Below are positions 52,889-64,000 of a stretch of 64,000 nucleotides of DNA, one piece after another. The position numbers and the translations under genes are program-made. The notes below the pieces were generated by a model that saw only the letters and a list, made by a program, of their open reading frames with translations, was not told where the DNA came from and made no database searches. Position 1 is the stretch's first letter; each line of letters opens with the position of its first letter. The stretch comes from Diploscapter coronatus (taxonomy: Eukaryota > Nematoda > Chromadorea > Rhabditida > Rhabditidae), in contig OZ038422.1 of assembly GCA_964036155.1 (NCBI GenBank), positions 47,329,201 through 47,393,200 on the forward strand. Reading direction: 5' to 3'.

Positions 52889-55800
52889 ATGCTCTACGCG
52901 GTATTAACTCTGCTGAGGTAGGTAGAGTTGCTATTTTTAGATTTTTGGTTTCGATAATTCTTGTCATTTCTCTAACCCCTTAGCATTGATTGATGAGCTC
53001 AAAGTACATTAGACCCTCTCAAATGAACGTTATCTCTGATTATTTATCTCTTTCAGAGATTTTGATCTCGTTATTTACTTTACTGATTAGTACTTTGCAC
53101 TATTGGAAGATAAAGAATTTAGGAAAAATTGAATTTTCAGCCAGATTTACTGCGATGGTCCAATCCTAAAAACGGTCCAGGACTCGCATATGTTTCCAGA
53201 CTCGAAATATTTCGTCGACATGCCACTGAAATTGGATCCAAGTAATTTTAAATTTAGGATTTTAGATATTAGTAGCTGCTCGCACAAAATAATCGCTAAA
53301 GATTATGCAACCCTATATTTGAATTGTTTTGAAATATATTTTTTAAAAATCATACCTGAAATATAATTTTAATATTTTTTTATAATTTCGGTTTTAAATT
53401 ATTGTAAGTTCGATTTAACCTTAGCCTACTTAATAGTAATAGAAATATTGACCAGAATTTGAAATATTTTAAAAGCTATTTTAACCATATTCATTCTTTC
53501 TGTTGAAATATTTACGATCTGCAAGCACAAAGCCAGACAGACCATTCGATCATTTTTGCAGCGTTTGCATTTTCCCTGAAATCAGCCGACATTTTGGGTT
53601 CTGACGCACTCAAAAACTCGTGATTTATCGCCCTTTTCCCAATAATGTTTGAAGTAAAAATGCAACACATTTTTCATTTCTCCTCTAAAAATCATCGATA
53701 TTTCACGGCAAAAAATCATCTTATCGGTGCCATTAATTTTGGGTGCAAGAAATAGCTACTTTTGAGATCAAACCTTCAAAGCTCTATCTTTGAAAATACT
53801 GTAACTTTAAAAGTCAAGATTTTTAAGTTTATGCTTATCAAGTTATTGATGTAATGATAGTAATTTATAATATCATATCAAATAAGATTTTGAAAGAAAC
53901 TTCGAATTCCTAACATTGAAAGTTACTGTAACTTTCAATATTTACAATGAGTTATTCTAGCTGAAGTGAATAAAATAACGGAATCGAATACACACACTGT
54001 TCAATGATCTAGTAAAATATGTTAAATAAAATCAATATAAAAATAGTTCAATTTAAAAATTTCAGTTACAACTCTACGACATTTCGATGAACTTGGTGAG
54101 AAAGCGATGGACATCGCTGTGCTTCGAGAGTTCGTCTTCTCACATTTTAGTCAGCCAGGGACCGAATTGGTTGAAGTGTAGGATTTTTTCGTCAACCCGA
54201 AAAAGTAGTTGTAATAGAGTCGCATACGGAATAGTGAAGAAGAAGAACTTTTCCCCTAACAAGTCCTATACTATTTCGCATGCAACTATGCTACGATGCA
54301 GCTACTTTTTTTTTTTTTTTTTTTTTTTAAATCGTCAATTTTTTTTTTGTAATTGTTTCCTAAAATGCAATTTCAGAGCCCCACCCGACTGGGTCGAATT
54401 TCCGTCGAATTTTCTAAAAATTCACGACTACCATCATCGAAGGTGGGCCCTGCATCTACATCGGATTTGGAGAGATCTATGTAGAAAGGTAATATTCTCG
54501 TTCTCAATGGCTTTATGATTATCATTGATGGCATTACTTTCATAAATCTTATCCTGAAACGTATTTTATCTGAAGAATCAATAGTTCCACTAACGTTGTA
54601 AGGAAACTCACCTAAGATATTTCATTTTAGTCGATTTTTCTTCTGGAACATAATCGCAAAGTCATATTTTCTAAATTCAGGTCAAAGACGATGTCCGAAC
54701 GAACCAGGATCGATACTCGCTACTTTACGTTCCCCACCCCTTCATCATTCCAGGTGGCAGATTTAGGGAGTTTTACTATTGGTATTCCGGTTTAATCAAA
54801 TTAGCCTTAAATGTAAAGATTCAGGGATACATTTTGGATTCTAAAGGGGTTGATTTTCTCTGAAATGTATGAAACCGCTCGAGGAGTCATCAAGAATCTA
54901 GCATATATGGTGGATAAGTAAGTCTTTTAAAAAAAAACTCTTTTTAATCGAATTAAATTAAAGTCATGGTTTCGTACCGAATGGTGGTCGCGTGTATTAC
55001 CTAACTCGATCTCAACCTCCTTTACTGATTCCCATGGTCTATGACTATTTTCTGGGTACAGGCGATCTGGAATTTGTCCTGGTAAATAATAAATCGTTAT
55101 TTTTCTCAGCAATGGAGGTATTTAGGAGATCCTACCGACCCTAGAAAAAGAATATCAATTCTGGGTCTCACATAGGTCGACGATACGTTACGATGCAAAC
55201 GGAACCTTCTCGTTTCCCTTTTATCAGTACAAGGCTACTTTGAAGGTACCTTTTTATTATTTATCTCCCATAAAACATAAATTAAAATTATAAATTGTAT
55301 TGTGAAACATTTTAATTTCATGAAAAAATAAAATTTAGGTACCAAGACCAGAATCCTATAGAGAAGACTATGAATTGGTAAATGATATCGAGAAAGAAGA
55401 GGACCGAATAAAAATGTGGTCCGAAGTGGCTTCGGCGGCAGAAACTGGATGGGATTTTTCGACACGGTGGTTCTCGCAAAATGGAGATTCCATGCATAAG
55501 ATGCACACGATAAGGTGAATTTATGATATATTATTTTAAAATGACTTCAACACATCTCACGCAACAATAAGTTGAAAATTACAACTGTTGGGGCTAAGTT
55601 TTGAAACCTATATCTAAACTGTCGTCCATACTAGCTTGAATATATTTTTTAACTAAGTGTAAATCATCAATTAAATATCAAAGATCATTTTCAGAACTTG
55701 GAGCGTCGTTCCCGTCGACCTAAACGCGTTTATGTGCGTCAATTCTCGAATTTTGGCCAGCTTCCACGAAATTGCAGGTATAATTTAGGTATCCAATGTT

Positions 55801-57184
55801 AATAATTTTACAGTTCAGGTGATATAAATAAAGTAAATGAATATACGAAGCGGTACGAGTGGGCGAAGCATCAGATGAAAACTATGCATTGGAACGAGAC
55901 GGACGGAATTTGGTACGACTATGATTTGGAGACTAAGGTAAAGAGAATTCGTTTTACTTATTTGATGGTTTGAAGTAGAACATTTAGGAAATGTTTTTTA
56001 TGTTTATATTTTTCAATTATCATATGATATAATTTTCTAAATTATTCATGAAATAATTTTGTTTTGAATATTTAATAGAATAATAAATATAACTAAAATG
56101 ATAGCTATAATAAAGAAACCTATAAGTTTGAAATTTCAGCAACACAGTACCGCATATTACGCTTCTAACGCCATACCGCTTTATGCCAAGTGCTTCGACG
56201 ACGATCTCATTCCATACCGAGTGCACGATTACCTGAAGCGGGAAGGAGTCATGAATTTTACGAAGGGACTTCCGACTTCGCTAGCCATGGGCAGTGAGCA
56301 ACAGTGGGATAAGGAGAATGCATGGTATTCTAATTTTTTTTTGTTTAATATAGATTATCGTATGAACTTTAGGCCACCAATGGTCCATATGGTAATCGAG
56401 GGATTCAGAACGACGGGTAATCCAGAGTTGATGGAGGTAGATTCTTTAAACATAATATTTTTTTTCTGCAAACTACCTTTCACAACAGAATTATACCACG
56501 AAATTGATGTAATATCCAAGAACTTTTAGCAACAGAAGTTATTTATTTTTGAAGTAATGAATGAATTACTATATTTCTGTGATGTCTTCTGAAGAGAAAT
56601 TAACTAGTATTTTATTCCAATTCCAAATTTTTCAGAAACGCTTACTTTTATTTCAGATCGCGAAGAAAATGGCGACGGGCTGGTTGCGAGTCAGCTATCA
56701 ACTGTTCATCAGAACTCACGCGATGTTCGAGAAATACAACGTCACGATTCATTCTGACGAAGTGCATGCCGGCAGTGGCGGGGAGTACGAAGTTCAGGTT
56801 TGTTTTATTATCTTTTTTATGTTTAATCAGTATCTAATGCCAGGTGGACTATGTTTTTCTACTTAAAACTATTGAATTAAATAATTTTTAAAGCTTATCT
56901 TTCAAATTAGTTTCCTAAGAAATAATTCTTTTTGCTTTTCATAAAATTTTCGCTACACGTGCCAAAATGACAATATTAATTTTTACGGTAAAAATCGAGA
57001 ATTTTGAAAGATAGGCGATTTTTAGACGGGTTTCGGCTGGAGTAACGGCGTCGTGCTGGATCTACTCGATAAATACGGCGATGAGTTCTTCACGAGCGGG
57101 GCAGATCTTTCCGAAGCACATTTCCCTCTAACGTCACTTTTTCTCGCATTAATTGCTAGCCTATTTAATTTCCTATTTCTTTGA
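52889..57184 (+). CDS. tre: Trehalase (GH37), probably GPI-anchored
   Basis: Hydrolyses trehalose to two glucoses, probably at the cell surface. Fifteen exons sum to 570 residues in phase (52889-52917, 53141-53241, 54066-54177, 54377-54488, 54681-54781, 54825-54917, 54964-55081, 55126-55245, 55339-55514, 55695-55777, 55819-55937, 56140-56324, 56373-56436, 56657-56797, 57026-57184). A short hydrophobic start (MLYAVLTLL) precedes IYCDGPILKTVQDSHMF. Then come the first signature PGGRFREFYYWDTFW, HGFVPNGGRVYYLTRSQPP, AETGWDFSTRWF with the general-acid Asp, and MFEKYNVT with the general-base Glu. The second signature reads QWDKENAWPPM, with Glu where the usual pattern has Pro or Gly. The C-terminus is a hydrophobic tail (LTSLFLALIASLFNFLFL) typical of GPI attachment. 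Intron 3 holds a run of about 22 T (near 54308). Confidence 0.97.
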
Positions 57185-58713
57185 ATTTTTAAAAATATCT
57201 TCATGTTTTAATTTTCATATTAGGTCGCATTTTCTGACCCTAAATTTACAATTACTATAGCACGATCTGATTTTTATGAACTTATCATTCAAAGTGATGT
57301 CTAAATTAAGGTTCATACGTTTTGGATCAAGATGTATCGTGATAATTTTAAAAATAACTTTTTCAATAGTCAGATTTAAATTTTATCCTATTTCTTCACT
57401 TCCACGATATTTTATACGAGCCTTATCCTGCTGTTTAATTTTCTGTATAGTCGATTCAAACCTTTCATATTACACATTTTTAGCGCGAATTTGGCTATTT
57501 CCTATTCGTTTCATTTATCAAAATAATCATCCCGTGAAATTGTAAAAACATTTTTATACTTGTGGATTTGATAGCCATCGTCAATTCTCTATATTTGATA
57601 TGCACGATATTGCGAGTAGGAAAATTCTCGGGTATACCTTTGGAATTTTAGATTTTAGAATGTTGTTTGCACATAAATTATTGCGAATTAGATCAGTGTG
57701 AATATAACATTTCATTATGCATTTATTGATAGAATAACAAAACAGTCTATGTGTCAGACCCATATCTTTAAGTACGCATCATCAAATATTTGCACCATCA
57801 TTTTTCGTCGAAATTTGAAAAAAGTCAAATTTGACTTTTCCGACGAAAAATCAGATCATACTGGAATGTAACGAATCGAGTTATGCTGAGAAAAGGCGAG
57901 AGACAAAATTTACAGGTAAACGGTGAGATCATCGCTTGTCTTTAAACTTGAACTAGCACTTTAAATCTACATAAAAGTCTACTTTTGAGTCCAATAAATA
58001 TGTCATAGATTATTAATAATTATTATTAGAGTTCTAAAATATAGCCAAAGTTTTCTGGGGTTAAGTAAACTCCAATTGAAGTTCAGAAGACTCGGATTAT
58101 ATTTGGCTCAGCCTGAGTGGAGGTTAAAGAACTTCGAATTTTAGCAAGACTCGAGCACCTAGAAAGACTGAGAATGACTTGCGTCTAGATAAGGGATTCC
58201 ATATATCCAAGCTTATTCATGAATCCGCTTTCTTTAAGATTAGACACGATATTTCACCCCAAAATGTTGATCTTCAAACAATTAGGGCTGTATCAAAACC
58301 GAGTACGTTTTAAATAGTCGCTTCCCATTGTCAGATTGAGAAATATCACTCAGTGCTAAGTTCGCATCTTCAAAAATTTTGTTTCAGAAATTTCGGCACA
58401 ATTTACCAAGTGTTTACCAGTCTTGTACAGCCCCGTAAGTCAGTACCCGTAAGAAGTGTAGAAAACTGTATGATGAGACCATGAATTTTGTGAACATTGA
58501 ATGTCATTTCAGAGAAAAGTAATGTGGAAGAAAATTACTGAAGTCAGAAAATCGTTAAGATTCACACTACTTTTCCAATGAAATGGCAAGAAACAAGAGC
58601 CTCCTGAAATTCCAATACTTTTGCAGGATTTTTTTCTTGAAAAGTAGCAAAAGTACCGGAAACCAGAAGAGAACGTGCTAATTTTTCCGGCTTCCACCGT
58701 AAACTCTGCAAGT
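57185..58713. other. Intergenic between convergent genes
   Basis: 1.5 kb between the trehalase and peptide-precursor stop codons. It contains the hairpin at 57801-57850. No exon recognised. Confidence 0.55.
57801..57850. repeat. Long hairpin with 20-bp perfect core palindrome
   Basis: Core AAAAGTCAAATTTGACTTTT (57820-57839) is a perfect palindrome. It is flanked by TTTTTCGTCG (57801-57810) and CGACGAAAAA (57841-57850), which also pair, with unpaired bases on the left arm. It lies between two convergent genes. Confidence 0.85.
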
Positions 58714-59777
58714 TTAAGGCCAGGGCCAGTAGGGCTTCGTCAGCATGATTTGCTTGTTTCTTCGGAGTTTTGTCGAATCTTCCTTCGAGGACAAACTTCG
58801 TCGGCGATGCTTTTTATGATGATGCTAAAATTGAAGAAAGTTAGCATAATGGCGCCAATAATTTTGTCATTTATGCCCAAGATAGTGATAAAGTGATGCT
58901 TACCTTATGGTGCTTGTGTTCTACCAAAATTGGGGGCTCATCAGGGTACGAATCGGAAAGTTGGATTCCAAATAAAGGCAGGGAGTGAACGAACGTCGAG
59001 AGACACAGCGCTACGAACCATGAAAGCCTGAAATCGTCGATTTTAGAACGTCTTAAATTATTTGTAGGATTTTTAGATCGTTTGTGCACATGAATCAACT
59101 ACATCAGCGAAATTTGCAGGCCTTTTTGACTTATGAAATTTAAAGCAGATAAGTCATTTCATTCCAAAATTTAACTCCTATCCCGAGGCATTTTCCCGTT
59201 CTCTCCGAACACTTTCCACATTTCACAAAGCCGGTTTTTTACAAAGAGTGTTTTGGAAGATATCCTTGAAATCGCCCCTATCATTTCTCCAAATACAACT
59301 TTCTCTACTCCATTTCGTCGTCCCAAAATCAGAACCGCTGAGCGTAAAAAGTAGCGGGTGGAAAGGAAAAAGTCAGCCCCGGGCGAGGATTCAGCGGATC
59401 GTCGGAGAAGAGAAATCGTCTCCTGGCGTAAGCGCCAATTTTGACCTATATTTGGTCGGGGAGCCTCGTCGTGGTTTGGATGTGAAAAAGATATGCGATG
59501 ATCCGAGCGAGAGAAAGTGATATGCGGGAGATCGCAGAGTAAAAAATGAAGGACGAAGAAATCTCGGCCCAATTTTCCGACCCTTTCACTATCTATATAT
59601 CAATTCACTTACACGCGAGATCTTTGGAAGGGAGCGATTTTTTACAGGAAAATAAGGAAATTGCAAAATGTCGTACATAGAATTAGCATTTTTGCTTAGT
59701 TTTATCTAGAACTTTAGCCGAGTATTTTTTATTTTGAAAATTTTATTTTAAAAGATGGCTTACCAAAGCAGTTTCAT
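58714..59777 (-). CDS. Unrecognised small secreted peptide precursor, His-rich, ends PYWPWP
   Basis: 82 residues from three in-phase exons: 59764-59777, 58904-59027 and 58714-58824. The first exon has only 14 coding bases; joined to the second it gives the signal peptide MKLLWLSWFVALCLSTFVHS, with likely cleavage after HS. The body has an acidic stretch (DSYPDEPPILVE), a His/Lys run (EHKHHKHHHKKHRRR) and a tail with a second dibasic site before NKQIMLTKPYWPWP and the stop. The dibasic sites and short length are typical of processed neuropeptide or secreted-peptide precursors; the Trp/Pro-rich end also recalls some antimicrobial peptides. I recognise no family. There is no C-terminal Gly, so no amidation is predicted. 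Splice sites are good GT-AG. GATA sites cluster about 0.9 kb upstream. Confidence 0.68.
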
Positions 59778-60655
59778 GGTGATAGCGGTGGATAGTGAAT
59801 TCCTTGGGCTTGAATAATTCGATAGGGTAGCAGCTCAGAAGATGAGTAAACCCAGCGTCAGCCACGTAATTTGAAGGGCGAATAAAATACACCCCAAACC
59901 AATCTGAAATAAATGAAATTTGAACATTTGAATAGTTAAAAAACGACGAATTTAATGTAGTTTGGCCAATAAAATATTGGAAATAACTGTTGCGGAAAAT
60001 AAATTATTCATCAAGAGAACGCAAAGAATTCAAAAATAACCACGTTGCAAAAACGAGGGGTTTCTAAAATGCACTAGAGAGAATTAATGAGCTCACTTTA
60101 CCGTAATTTATCAACTTAGCCCTTAAAAAGTTTAATCCGATAAATACCCGACGCATAATGGATTTTTCACAGACAGCGTAACTCAGTTAACTAAAAGTTG
60201 CTGTGCGAGAAAATACAATTTTGATTAAATTCCGAGCTACAAAATTCATTTTTCGAAGATTGCATAAAATTATCGCACTTTTGAAAAAAAAATTCTAAGA
60301 GAACAGGGGTTATGAATAATTTGAAGAGTTAACTTCAAGAAGCCAGAAAAATTTAGAAGGGTAAAAAATTTGAGTACAAAAAAATTCTACACGCCCAAGA
60401 ATGGAAAGAAAATAGAAAGTGGAAGAGAGTGATTGCGTTTGATAAATGTCTGCTGTTAAAGGGATGATTAGATCACTTAGCGCTTAAAAAGAGATAATTG
60501 GACCGAAGCGAAAGAAGCAGATCGCCGAGAAATAGTGCACGATTACAATAGGCGAAAAGAAAAAGATGCAAGAGAAATAGTGCGTGGGATTTCATATATC
60601 CGTCGAGGCATTCGCACGACAGCAGACGATGCCAAAATCACGCTAACACGCCGAG

Positions 60656-60767
60656 TGATAAGGGAGACAAGGTCAAATTCGGATGTGATAAGAGGGTGAT
60701 AAAGACCAACTTTTCCCCCAGTCATAGTAATGGCGAAGTCTATCCCTCTTCTTATCACCACCGATAA
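60656..60767. promoter_or_regulatory. Cluster of five GATAA sites
   Basis: TGATAA at 60656, 60686 and 60697, TTATCA at 60752 and CGATAA at 60762; four are GATAAG. They sit about 0.9 kb upstream of the secreted-peptide start codon. Inference only: GATA-factor (gut-type) control. Confidence 0.5.
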
Positions 60768-60990
60768 GATCCCGTACTCAATCGTGAACTAGCGAAAGTT
60801 TGCAGTTCCCAAAGACCGACAAAATTTTTACACCCGACGACCGACTCGGACATCTATTATCGTCGCCTCAGAAGAATATTCGACATCGGATGTCAAAGTC
60901 TGTCATCGAAACGCCAATACCAAGAAACTATTGTCAAGGATTAATTATTAATGTTAGAAATCGTGAAGCTGCAAAAAAAATCTTCTACAA

Positions 60991-61091
60991 AGGGGCGTGG
61001 CTTGACCCATGAAAGTGAAGAAGAGGATAGAATGAACGGTATATATTCAAATCGGAAAAAGCCGAACATAGAGGAGGAAGGGGGCGGGGCC
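60991..61091. promoter_or_regulatory. GC-box elements
   Basis: AGGGGCGTGG followed by CTTGACCC (from 60991) and GGGGCGGGGC (61081-61090) match SP1/KLF-type sites and stand out in AT-rich DNA. Confidence 0.45.
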
Positions 61092-63250
61092 TAGGTCCAA
61101 AATAGGAGAGGTGAAAGGTGATACACTTCCCACATGCATTCCATGAAACCAGATTGACGACGAGAGACGAGATTTAACTATGCGAATTCGAGAAAGGAAA
61201 AGAAAGACGAAGTTGTAATAATCAGTGATAACTTTGTAATGAATAATGCAAAACATAATGATGCAAAAATGAGGTCATATTGTGATAAGGTAACAAAATT
61301 GAGCTATGTTTCTGGATTTTTTTTATAGATATTATGTCAGTAAGATGATAGTAGCTTCAAGAACTCTATTCAGTTTACATTTGGAACTATCATTTGCACT
61401 ATGAACTGAAATAAGCTGATAATGAAAGAATATAGCCTAGAGTTAGACAGATAAAAACTATGCATTAAACTTGCAACTTCCAGCTGAATGAAAAGCTTAA
61501 AATATTCTCAGTAAATTGCGAACATCCCAAACGCTCTATCATTATCATTCACATATAGCTATGATAATGATACGCATAGCTATCACCTCCTTTCACCCAC
61601 AGCTTTCACCTCTGGCCCTATAAGGAAGGGGTGAGATTGCAAAACCAGATTCTCGAATGGGTTGGTTGGGTTTGCAGCATGTGGTTGCAGCAAATTTATA
61701 GGTATCATAGACGAATGTAATAATCATAGAACCAAATGGTAACTAGAAGACTTTTCTGATAATAAATTTGGATATAGTCTAATTGATTCTGAATACTTTT
61801 TTAATAAGGAAGCGATTAAGATGAGCGCCAAAATCATATTTAGATTGTAGCGATATCATATTTATGCCATTTTTGATAGTAAAATGGATCAGAAAGATAC
61901 CCTCACGAGTCGAATATGGGAAATCTAGGCAATTAGCATTTTTCTGAGTTTATATGTGCACGCTTAGATCTCTATGATCAGTTTGTCTGACCCTCATTTG
62001 TTATACATGACTGAAAAGGTAAGTTGATGAGGGTGTGCAATGAAAAAAAATTTTTTTTGCATTGATAGAATGCTAGTTTGTGGCAAAAACTCCCTGTAAA
62101 AGATAATTTTGAATAAAAAATTAGCATTGTATAGAAAATAAATAAATAAAATTGGTCATTATCAAAAGTCATTTGTGATTGTGTTGTTATTGTGATTAGA
62201 CTGTTTTGTTTCATTTTGAATTGTTTGGAGACTCTGCGAAGCAAAGGCTGAGCCGAGGGAGCGCGCGACCGAGGCTCGTACGTAATAATTGGCTAAATAT
62301 GGATGTTAAGAATGAGAAAATACTGATCAATGCATAATTCTTTACAATAGAAGGCATAACCAAAGGAATCGTGACACATTAAGGAAAGTGGTGTTTCGAC
62401 ATAGTTTATCATTATCACACACAACATCGGGTTAGTTGGCACAATGAAACTAGGGAAAGTATGGAAGAAGACAATGCCATCATGATAAAAAGATATATCG
62501 AGGTATTATAAGGAAAGGTTAAAAGTGTGTGAAAATGGCAAGATAATAACAACAACAGCATTGTATTAATCTGAGAAAATTCTTTCATTAAATATGGAAG
62601 ATAAATGTAAGATCGATGCTTAAAAGTAGATATCGAAATAGCATAAGGAGAATGTAATTCGACGAAGTGATGAAGAAAACAAGTCATAAGTTTAGAACAT
62701 AACGAACCATTATGAATTGATTGGTTCAATAGCGCCGAAATGCATATGTTATTGCACTTTAGAATGTGATAAGAGTAAAAAAACTACTGAAATCATTAAT
62801 TTAAAATTCAAAGAATGATCTTTCATGTGAGGGAAGGAATATGAAAAGCTGAATCATAACATAGCCTCCACAAGCCTTAAAGGCGTCATGGGATTGCAGG
62901 AAATTAAAAACTCGCAAATTCAATCGAAAGGTGATGCGAATATGAGATTACGCACAGAATATGATATGAATGGTAAAAGAGTAAAAAGGATATTAGAAAA
63001 CGATTATAGAAAGAATATTTTGAGAATAGGTCAAAGGTGAAAAAACTAGAAAAATCGAAAGTCCATTCTTTTTTATACATCGTCTTCCTCTCCCAACAAA
63101 TTGTGAAATGACCTAATCATCCCTCTTCCCAACGAAAATGTTACAAAGTTGTGGAACGCACATCACCCCGCCTCGTCACGAATTTATCACTCTCACTGCT
63201 TTCACTCATGTTTTTCATTAGCCTCCCATCTCCCCTGATTTCCCCTATTT

Positions 63251-63555
63251 AGGGCGGGATTTGACCCAATAAATACAAGCTGAACAGGTTGTTTCAAAAG
63301 CTTCATTCATCTACTCAATGCGAGACTCTAGGTGGTTTTCCGAGTTGCATGTTTGATTAAATCGCGAATATTTTGACAATTCTTTGTTTGTTTCGGAACG
63401 TGACCCGAGAGGTCGGAAAAACGCGTTTCTGACGTGAACCACGAGAATTAGCCCTGAAGGGGAGAAAGTTCGAGAAAACAACTCTCGAAAAAGTGTGATG
63501 ATGATGACATCGAGGTTAAGCTGGAGCGGAAGTATGGTTAGTGGGGGCGGAGCTT
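63251..63555. promoter_or_regulatory. GC-box elements near the right edge
   Basis: AGGGCGGGATTTGACCCA (63251-63268) and GTGGGGGCGGAGCTTGG (from 63541). The first resembles the composite word at 60992. Confidence 0.4.
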
Positions 63556-64000
63556 GGAAAATTAGTTAATGCCTTTTTACTTTATCAATTCTGTTTCCGA
63601 ACTTAGCTTGGTCAGCAGAAATGAAGAATAACATTTTGTTAATAGATTAATGACGCTTACGAATATTTTCAAATAACCAGATATAAGCATTCATGATGAC
63701 ACTTTGAACTTTGAATAAGTATCAGTTTATGTAGCAATTACCCTTTGCTTCATTACTACGCAAAATTAAAAATGGGTTTTCCCACAATTGACGAATGTTT
63801 CATTGTCACCCCCTCAGTCATGAAAAGGCCATAAATGCACGTTTTCTGTTTTTTCCTGGTTGGTGTTCAAAATCCAAAGAATCCCAAAGGACTACGGTAT
63901 AATTTTCATATCCTGAGGTTTGTGCCACAAAAACGGCGTGGGTTTGTCGAGAGGCTACAAATAATTCAAGCATCGACCTAGCGACGCAAATTCATTTATG

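Larger units (their letters stand above)
59778..64000. other. Non-coding right end: upstream regulatory sequence
   Basis: 4.2 kb with no recognised exon. Holds a purine-rich tract (60330-60600), a GATA cluster (60656-60767), GC boxes (60991, 61081, 63251, 63542), an A8/T8 hairpin near 62038-62064 and a GC-rich island (62231-62285). Probably promoter DNA for the peptide gene and for a gene beyond the right edge. Confidence 0.5.

Noticed and set aside
54087..54518. 143-codon plus-strand frame
   Set aside because: Out-of-frame reading across trehalase exon 3, its intron with the T-run and exon 4.

Overview
The window is eukaryotic and almost certainly from a nematode. It is AT-rich, with many short GT-AG introns (several of 40-44 nt) ending in TTTCAG-type acceptors. 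Several start codons sit just after an acceptor with no visible upstream exon, as expected for spliced-leader trans-splicing. The gene content also fits: an expanded-type receptor guanylate cyclase, a chemoreceptor-like 7TM protein, a CPG4-like cysteine-rich secreted protein, and a dad-1 / ucr-11 / ABT1 / spartin neighbourhood that I recall from C. elegans chromosome I (cosmid F57B10). I cannot name the species. No prokaryotic features, tRNA, rRNA or CRISPR arrays were seen.

Layout. 72-2013 (+) is the C-terminal part of 6-phosphofructokinase, cut by the left edge. 3064-11537 (+) is a 28-exon receptor guanylate cyclase of about 1,084 residues. 12363-15418 (-) is an allatostatin-A/galanin-like neuropeptide GPCR of 359 residues. 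15419-21351 is a gene-poor stretch with polypurine tracts. 21352-24194 (-) is a nematode 7TM receptor, Srx-like, with its 5' end unresolved. 27178-31662 (-) is choline/ethanolamine kinase. 33862-35567 (-) is a small Ig + EGF + transmembrane protein (IGEG/neuregulin-like). 40241-41386 (+) is a cysteine-rich secreted protein with an apparent one-base frameshift. 41632-44599 (-) is spartin, 46310-48268 (-) an ABT1/ESF2-type ribosome-biogenesis factor, 48849-49245 (-) the small complex III subunit UCR-11, and 49771-50501 (-) the oligosaccharyltransferase subunit DAD-1. 52889-57184 (+) is a trehalase of 570 residues, probably GPI-anchored. 58714-59777 (-) encodes an unrecognised 82-residue secreted, His-rich peptide precursor ending in PYWPWP. 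From 59778 to the right edge there is only non-coding, regulatory-looking DNA.

The genes do not form one pathway. The clearest functional groups are neuronal or sensory signalling (cyclase, neuropeptide receptor, 7TM receptor, perhaps the IGEG protein), sugar and phospholipid metabolism (PFK, trehalase, choline kinase), and the same-strand housekeeping cluster dad-1, ucr-11, ABT1, spartin, which may be an operon or conserved block. 

Between and inside genes I found several small non-autonomous DNA transposons with readable terminal inverted repeats: three hAT-like elements with perfect 8-bp target duplications, one of which sits exactly at the end of a mariner-like remnant, and a Mutator-like pair, one copy with a perfect 9-bp duplication. 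The observations most worth following are the novel-looking secreted peptide gene with a GATA-site cluster upstream, the MITE families, two introns that seem to lack an AG acceptor, and the broken CPG4-like gene. All exon models were assembled by eye from reading frame, splice signals and protein-family memory; phases add up for every gene given as complete, except the CPG4-like gene, which closes only with the inferred frameshift or an alternative acceptor.
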